In this document: positions 57,780 to 64,000 of the stretch, piece after piece
How positions within the stretch are numbered: position 1 is the stretch's first letter
Layout of the letters: each line of letters starts with the position of its first letter
Assembly (NCBI GenBank): GCA_025617745.1
Contig: CM046868.1
Span: 19,658,615-19,722,614, forward strand
DNA: 64,000 nucleotides
Reading direction: 5' to 3'
Source: Heliocidaris erythrogramma
Taxonomy: Eukaryota > Echinodermata > Echinoidea > Camarodonta > Echinometridae
Position numbers and translations under genes: made by a program
Notes under the pieces: model-generated
The model's database searches: none
The model's input: only the letters and a program-made list of their open reading frames with translations
Told to the model about the DNA's origin: nothing

Positions 57780-58015
57780 CAATAGACCTGTTTACTAAGT
57801 GATTCAAATTTATGGATGTTTCTTTCCTGGGGACCTAGTAACGAGGTATTCCATTAACCTGTTATTAATGAATGAACTACTATACTTGGAATCCAGTTTG
57901 CATACATTACTTGTTGCTATATCTGACAATCCTCTGGCAAGCTTTCAGGTTGTCAAGAACAATCTTTGTTTCAAAAGTATGCATAAAATTTGAACACTTA
58001 GTAAACAGGTCTATT
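57780..58015. mobile_element. 237-bp MITE, copy 2
   Basis: The same inverted ends and interior as 47045-47281, differing at only a few bases, which indicates recent movement. Confidence 0.85.
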
Positions 58016-58019
58016 CTCG

Positions 58020-61000
58020 ATTATGTTCCGGGCCAGAAGTGCATTTACGCTTTCTGGAAGCCGCCTACATTCAATCGCACGAACCCCTTTTGTGTAGACA
58101 AAAGAAGTTCGTCCAAGATTTGCGAATGTTCTGAAATTACGGCGTCCGTGTTGCGTCCGGGTTCATCGAGTATAATATAGTTGGTTTAGAGTAATTATTT
58201 TTTACATACCTGCGTGATAACCTGATGAGTGCAGGTCGAAAAGCTTCGTTATCATGTCTCTTTTTCGTGCCATATTGAACTTTTGTAGTACCAGGAAACT
58301 ATTTGTTTATTCTTATTATGTTTCATTAATTTCTCATGTATTATATTTCCCCTCCATAATAATAAAACACTACCCGTAAGCATGCATGGTATAGATATAC
58401 GTATTCTAAAAACGGACGCTTGGTCGTCGAATGCCCGTTGGCGTTGTACATGAGTCGTCATTTGGATTTGTTAATACACGCGCTAATTGACAAAGTGAAG
58501 GCCATTAGCCCATATATGCCAGTAATTAAAATCAATATGCATTTAACGATATCACTCTCACACGTCACGTGGAAGGCCACACCTGACGCATTTGGGTATA
58601 ACTCTATTTTAATAATCAAACTTTAAACCAACGTATTCTGACTGTAACTGACGCAAGAGTGCATCAGTGACTGGCGCAGTCTTTGACGCGCCATGTAAGC
58701 GTGGCCTTGTTAAAAAAAATAATTCAAAATGAACTAATTAAATAATGCGCTGAAATCCTGCCACATTATATAATCTCCCAAACAGGCTTTATAAAGCAAA
58801 GGTATTAACGCAACGAAGTGACGCACCATGTGCAATGTCACTCGAACCAATAAAGTCAGATAGCTGGATTTAACATCTTTAAGTACGGGTTCACGTCTTC
58901 GAATGCCGCGATAAATATCATGATTAGAAGGAAAACATATGATTCGCGCTCTTTCAAAGATTATTATCTTATGTTAGTCCAGGGCTGAAGTTAAGAAGTC
59001 AGGTAGTGTTAGGATATTAAAATTAAATCATTGTCGCATCATGGAGGATGTGTCAGAGAACTGTCTTTGCATCAGTGATAGCGTGCTTGTATTACAGATA
59101 AATATTCATACCATCTAGGTCAGATGCAAACTAGTAGGCCTATGTACCGCACAAAGCAACATAATGGCACTGACGCTGTAAGGTATTATAACCTTGGATA
59201 AAGCGGTGGAACAGACAGCGATTGTTGATCAGTTTCCATGGAGATAATAATATAGCGATATTTTTTGTACAAGTCATCGATGATAAAGTCCATACACTCA
59301 ATGGTCATCTCGGTCAGCTATGTACGCATGCATGCATATAATTATAATTATTCGACCTCCCCCAAGTATACTACTCCTTGAGACTCAATCGATATAGGTA
59401 TTGTCTATTTTATATTAATAGTTCATTCAACGCATTATAATTTTGACTTCCTGGTTATTAAATTTAGATAGTAATAAAGGGAAAGATGACGAAATATAAT
59501 GCAACAATGATGCTTTATGAACAGAGGTTCATAAATTAATGCATCATGGTATCATACATACATGACGTGTGACAGAGGTCTGATCATAACATTAAAATAA
59601 CAATGATAATACATGTAACATCAATAATAATGATTAAAACAGGAAAATTATAATAATAATGATGATTATTATTATTACGTTATTATTGTTGTCATCATCA
59701 TCATCATCATCATCAATATTTTCCTTTTTTATCACTATTAATAATTATGATGATCATGGTGATGATAATAAGAATGATGATGAGGATAATATTAATAATA
59801 ATGATAATATTAATAATGATAATCAAGATCACCATCATCATTACTGTGATTATGATAACAATAATAATAGTATAGATAATATGAATAATTCTTTGATTTA
59901 TAAGGCGCGTTCCCCACAGACTCACATGTAAGCCATGTAAAAGGTACAGATTTTTTGTTAAGTTTAGTCAGTGTGGCATGTTTCCCATAAAATTGCCTTT
60001 TGTTAAATTTCTTATAAGCAAATGTATATGAGAATCGTGAAGGGTCCAATCTTATGACACACACACACACACCCTCACACACCCACACACACCCCACCCC
60101 CTCATACACACACAAAAAATATATCGTCAATGTCAAAATCCGAAAAAGTACTGGTAATTAGTGCCATTTATCAAATGATAGGTATACTTGATCATGCCCA
60201 GATGTTGATAATTACATCAAGCTATTGCAAATGGAATGCAAAGTGTTAATCAACATTAAGCAATGATTCCATCTTTTAATTTCCTGAATAATAAAATGAT
60301 GCACTCTAGATAAGAAAATAATATAAAGTCGTCACATATAACCGCACTACGTACGTAGATCCTGTACCATAACCATATAAACAGATGAACAATATTTAAT
60401 GACCATGCTCCATTTCATGGTTGATTAGCTTGTCGTATCATATTTGTTGTCACATCAGGGCCGGGAAAGCGAGTATCTAACCAACGAATCGCGAGAATAA
60501 TGGCAATATTCAAGTCGTTCGGGTGTGATATTTAGGACGCAAAACACAAATAATTCATTAGACATTTAGAAGATACAAGTAGCTGTATAGGCCTTTGTTT
60601 TGTGTTGCCATGGCTTCGTAAAGTTCGTAAAGACTCGCCCGGCCTACATCTCGCTGTTTGTCATGCATTAGCACGATTAGTTCTTTAATGATGAAGGAGC
60701 TAGAACACGCATTCTGTATAACTTTGGCACTTTTTACGGTATTGTTAAAGGGATTCCGTATCGGTAACTTCGTGCAGGCTTGATTTCATAAAATGTTGAA
60801 TTTTTATAGCTGTCTTGTATAATGATGTTCAGAAGGATAAATAAATAGCCGGGCATATAGGTTTTCAAATAGATAATGCTATTATTAAGATATCTATAAC
60901 TGAATACTCCCATTTACGAAAGCGTCTATGGGGGAAATGAGTATGGCATTTCCAGTCACTTGCATATAATTTGTGAAGGATATGATGATTTTGAATTGCT

Positions 61001-61980
61001 CTCCCCCCCCCCCCCCCCCCCCCATGTGCTTCATTTTTTACACCATATTATATACACCGATAACATGTAAAGCCAGGCAGCTCAGATTTTATCAAGCTTC
61101 TACAAAATTACCAACTGACTAAACTTTTTTTTCGTGAAAGGCACAGCCCTATATACTAAAAAAGCATACGCCATGACATGCTATGACAATAATTACTGTC
61201 AAACATTTTGGAGGTTTACAGGTGCAAAAGATTGAACCCTGAGATTCCGATACCGTTAATGATTCTTGGTGAGTGCAAGTGTGCCCTCAGGTCAAGCATT
61301 AAATCTCCATTATCTACAGTCCCGTCGATTACAAGCTTATTTCTTTGCATAATGCCTTAATAATACAGGTAGAATGATTACCAGCAAGAAAATGAAATGT
61401 CGAAAAGTAAAAAGGTAGAAAAGTCGAACAACATCTAATGAGGAGAAATTTTCTTTAAAAAATTAAGTCTCATTATGTTTGCCACTCCTACATTTTGTAC
61501 TTGTACTTCCATACCCTTATGGTTATTGGTTAAAAAATAATATTAGTTACACCCTGCTTGTGACCGAATGGAATATGCAACCAGAACGTAGATATTTCCC
61601 GTATTCCGTGAGAACAAGCAGGGTGCAACGATTTTATCCCTTAAAGTGTACACCTATAATTTATTGGTCAAGAATACGGAATTATCTCTCAGACATATTG
61701 ACCAATCAGATTACGTATAATAATAATAATCGTATTAAAATATATATGAATCGATCACAACTTGTTCTTTGATTATTTCGTGATTTTTAGGTCCTGAAAT
61801 AATATTTTCTGGTCAATTTCTGATTGAAAATTACTGAAATAAGCCCTAGCAATCTTGAAAGTCCCTCTTTATTATCTCTTGGCTGCTCTGGGATTTGTTT
61901 TCGGCTGTTGGCTGCTGTTGGCGGTTGTTGGCTGTTGTGGGTAACGATTACAAAATAAAGAGTAACGATTACAACATCAA
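58020..61980. other. AT-rich region with microsatellites
   Basis: No gene is supported over 4 kb. It holds ATT/ATG microsatellites (59650-59890), a CA tract (60058-60110), a C tract (61003-61023), a lone TTAAAGGGATTCCGTATC end-like sequence at 60747, and a hairpin CACCCTGCTTGT/ACAAGCAGGGTG at about 61550-61625. Confidence 0.4.
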
Positions 61981-61989
61981 GATTTTGTC

Positions 61990-62775
61990 ATACGAAGTCA
62001 AAATGGACAAAATGATTTTGTTAATTCTATTTTGTAACAGAATGAATTATTATGTTTAACAGAATGAATTCTGTTAAACATAATAAATTCTGTTATAAAA
62101 TGAAAATGAACAAAACCGTTCGGTCCTGGTCCTGTGCGTAAGGAACGAATTCTGTTACAAAATGAAAATGGACAAAACCATTTGGTCCTGGTCCTGAGCA
62201 TACGGAATGAATTCTGTTACAAAATGAAAATGGACAAAATCATTTAGTTAATTCTATTTTGTAACAGAATGATTTTGTTACGAAATGAAAATGGACAAAA
62301 TCATTTTGTCCTATACATTTTGTAACAGAATGATTTTGTTATACGTAATGAAATACGAAAAAATCATTTTGTCCTTGCAATTTTGTAACAGAATGATTCT
62401 GTTACAAAATGAAAATGAACAAATCATTTTGTCCTGTCCATTTTGTAACAGCTATAATTTGGTTACAGAATGAAATGGACAAAATTATTTTGTCCTGTCA
62501 ATTTTGTAACAGAATGATTTCGTTACAAAATGAAAATGGACAAAATTATTTTGTAATGTCAATTTTGTAACAGAATGATTTCGTTACAGAATAAAATGGG
62601 AGTGTAAAATATTTTGTCACAAAATAAATTTTTGTTACAGAATGAAAATGGTCAGAATCATTTTGTTACAGAATAACCTTTCCAAATTCATTTTGTAACA
62701 AAATGAACCGTTGTTCAATAATTTTGTAACAGAAGACAGTTTTGCGGGAATTTTGTCACGAAATGAGGCAATTTT
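61990..62775. repeat. Palindromic minisatellite, about 60-bp period
   Basis: Roughly ten to twelve units alternate TTTTGTAACAGAATGATTTT, GTTACAAAATGAAAATGGAC and AAAATCATTTTGTCCT. Each unit contains its own inverse, so the array can fold into many hairpins. Units diverge toward the right. Frames on both strands are repeat-derived. Confidence 0.85.
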
Positions 62776-62909
62776 GTAACGGAATAGGCACTTTACACTT
62801 GGCGCCCCATACACACCATGACCACACTGAAACCAAATACATACAGTGAACTTAATGTGCAGGTTCCTTTTGTACATATTTCAGTGTGAATCACTATTAA
62901 GAGAAAGAG

Positions 62910-62911
62910 AG

Positions 62912-62948
<37 letters not shown>
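62910..62948 (+). repeat. (TA)n(GA)n microsatellite
   Basis: A short TATATA run leads into GAGAGA repeats. Confidence 0.9.
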
Positions 62949-62949
<1 letters not shown>

Positions 62950-62952
<3 letters not shown>

Positions 62953-63900
62953 CACAGAGTCTTTACAGACAGGTGGCCTTTCTATGCAAGTGGTTGCTAA
63001 AATAGGTTTGACTGTATCGACTAAGAAACCTGTATATGAGGACCGCCCAGGGGAGACATGACATGGTCTTTGTGCATGTATATAGGCAATTGTATTTACA
63101 TGTATATATGTTACCGGTTATCATGTTTCAGTGAGATGCACTGATCAATGGAAGCATCTATGTGGTCTGTATAAACAGGTGGTCTTTCTATACAGGTGGT
63201 CGCTATTAAAAGCAAGTTTCCTCTGCCTATATTTCTAATTCCGAATTCGGATAACCATATAACACAGTAGTTCTATATACCAATTGTTTCTAGTATAATG
63301 TGCAAAATCACCATCTTCATAAAAAGAATGGAAGTTTGGATGGAGTTTTGTATCGATGCAATCAATTTGCAAATAAGGGCTTCACATAGTAAATGAAGAG
63401 GCAATCCACAGCAAACTTAATAGATTTTTATTTCTTGTGTTTGGGAATATAAAGTAAGAGGAGTCGAAGATATTTTTCATGCAGCAATTGCTTACGACCA
63501 ATACAGAGTGAAACATGTAGGGTTAGTTTTAGATAAGCTTTATATATAAAAATGTGTTTTGTCCATGGAATCTTTCTTGTTTAGTGAATTTTTCTTCTTC
63601 GTAAATCCTTTTAAAATTCCTAAGCTTTTAGAGACTGATGAAAATATTCGTCAGTCCCGAGCTTAAAAGAACTAAATCGTCTTATGCACGGGTGATTTAA
63701 ATGAACCATTCCTTAAATCAAACAAAATGAATAAGTCGCTATAATATTTTGTGATATTCCCGAAGTGATGTTCCTGTTATGTACAATAAGTATCTTCTGT
63801 CGTAACACTTACGATTTATTACATTTCAATGGCAACTTGATATCACTAACTATGTACTATCATGACTATAGAGGTCTGTAAGATTGCAATCGGTTGGAAG
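62950..63900. other. Unannotated AT-rich stretch
   Basis: Two similar segments with ACAGGTGGCCTTTCTATGCA (62970) and ACAGGTGGTCTTTCTATACA (63175) suggest a local direct duplication. No gene seen. Confidence 0.35.
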
Positions 63901-63903
63901 CAA

Positions 63904-64000
63904 GGGTGTCGATCCGTGTTCACGAGTGGGGGATGACCGGCGAGGGAGCAAAGCCAGTGGCGTATCTAGGGATTATGGCGCCCGGGACAAGAAATGAAGT
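63904..64000 (+). repeat. Dispersed repeat fragment, second copy
   Basis: GGTGTCGATCCGTGTTCACG through CAGTGGCGTATCTAGGGATT matches the copy at 2836-2965. It runs off the window edge. Confidence 0.6.

Noticed and set aside
61990..62775. CRISPR-like array
   Set aside because: The spacers are themselves repeated and the units are palindromic and diverged; the window is eukaryotic.

Overview
This looks like a window from a marine invertebrate nuclear genome, most likely an echinoderm such as a sea urchin. That is inference from style: AT-rich, gene-poor sequence, GT-AG introns, tRNA-derived SINEs ending in ATT runs, many TTAA-bounded and hAT-type miniature transposons, and LINE fragments. No gene identifies the species. 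Almost all long open frames are accidents of repeats. Real coding sequence is short exons that show themselves by matching splice sites and phases.

Host genes. (1) A minus-strand gene enters at 18408 with exons at 18212-18408, 1751-1956 and 125-204. Phases fit exactly and give a 161-residue Pro/Ser/His-rich N-terminus, like an unstructured transcription-factor arm, continuing off the left edge. Its first intron is 16.3 kb. (2) A complete four-exon minus-strand gene (43325 down to 41113) encodes a 232-residue protein: signal peptide, acidic linker, CARDB/DUF11-like beta-sandwich and a hydrophobic C-terminal tail of GPI-anchor type. (3) A candidate plus-strand first exon (45035-45219) sits head-to-head with gene 2 across a CpG-containing interval with a 9-bp inverted repeat of RFX-like half-sites.

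Repeats by region. 0-18 kb: gene 1 introns, with a telomere-like element, two TTAA foldback elements, a tRNA SINE and a LINE fragment. 18-23.7 kb: intergenic, short inverted repeats and microsatellites. 23.7-29.7 kb: two minus-strand LINEs, one CR1/jockey-like and one L1/Tx1-like with zinc knuckle, endonuclease and RT; the second carries a 302-bp TTAA MITE. 29.7-36.4 kb: a nested complex. A SINE is cut at TTAA by sequence running between inverted ends (29941, 35338). It holds a broken THAP-domain gene on plus and broken exons of a P2X7-tail-like (ballast) gene on minus, each split by a hAT-type MITE with target duplication. A foldback element follows, itself hit by a CACTA-like element. 36-41 kb: SINE, minisatellite-bearing MITE, telomere-like elements. 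45-58 kb: MITEs, including a recently copied pair, and a foldback element with a perfect tRNA cloverleaf at its centre. 58-64 kb: AT-rich sequence, microsatellites and a 780-bp palindromic minisatellite.

The strongest candidates for something undescribed are the THAP plus P2X7-tail gene pair inside TTAA inverted ends, the tRNA-centred foldback element, and five telomere-like arrays that share one flanking motif. Nothing could be searched or aligned here, so family names rest on motif recognition.
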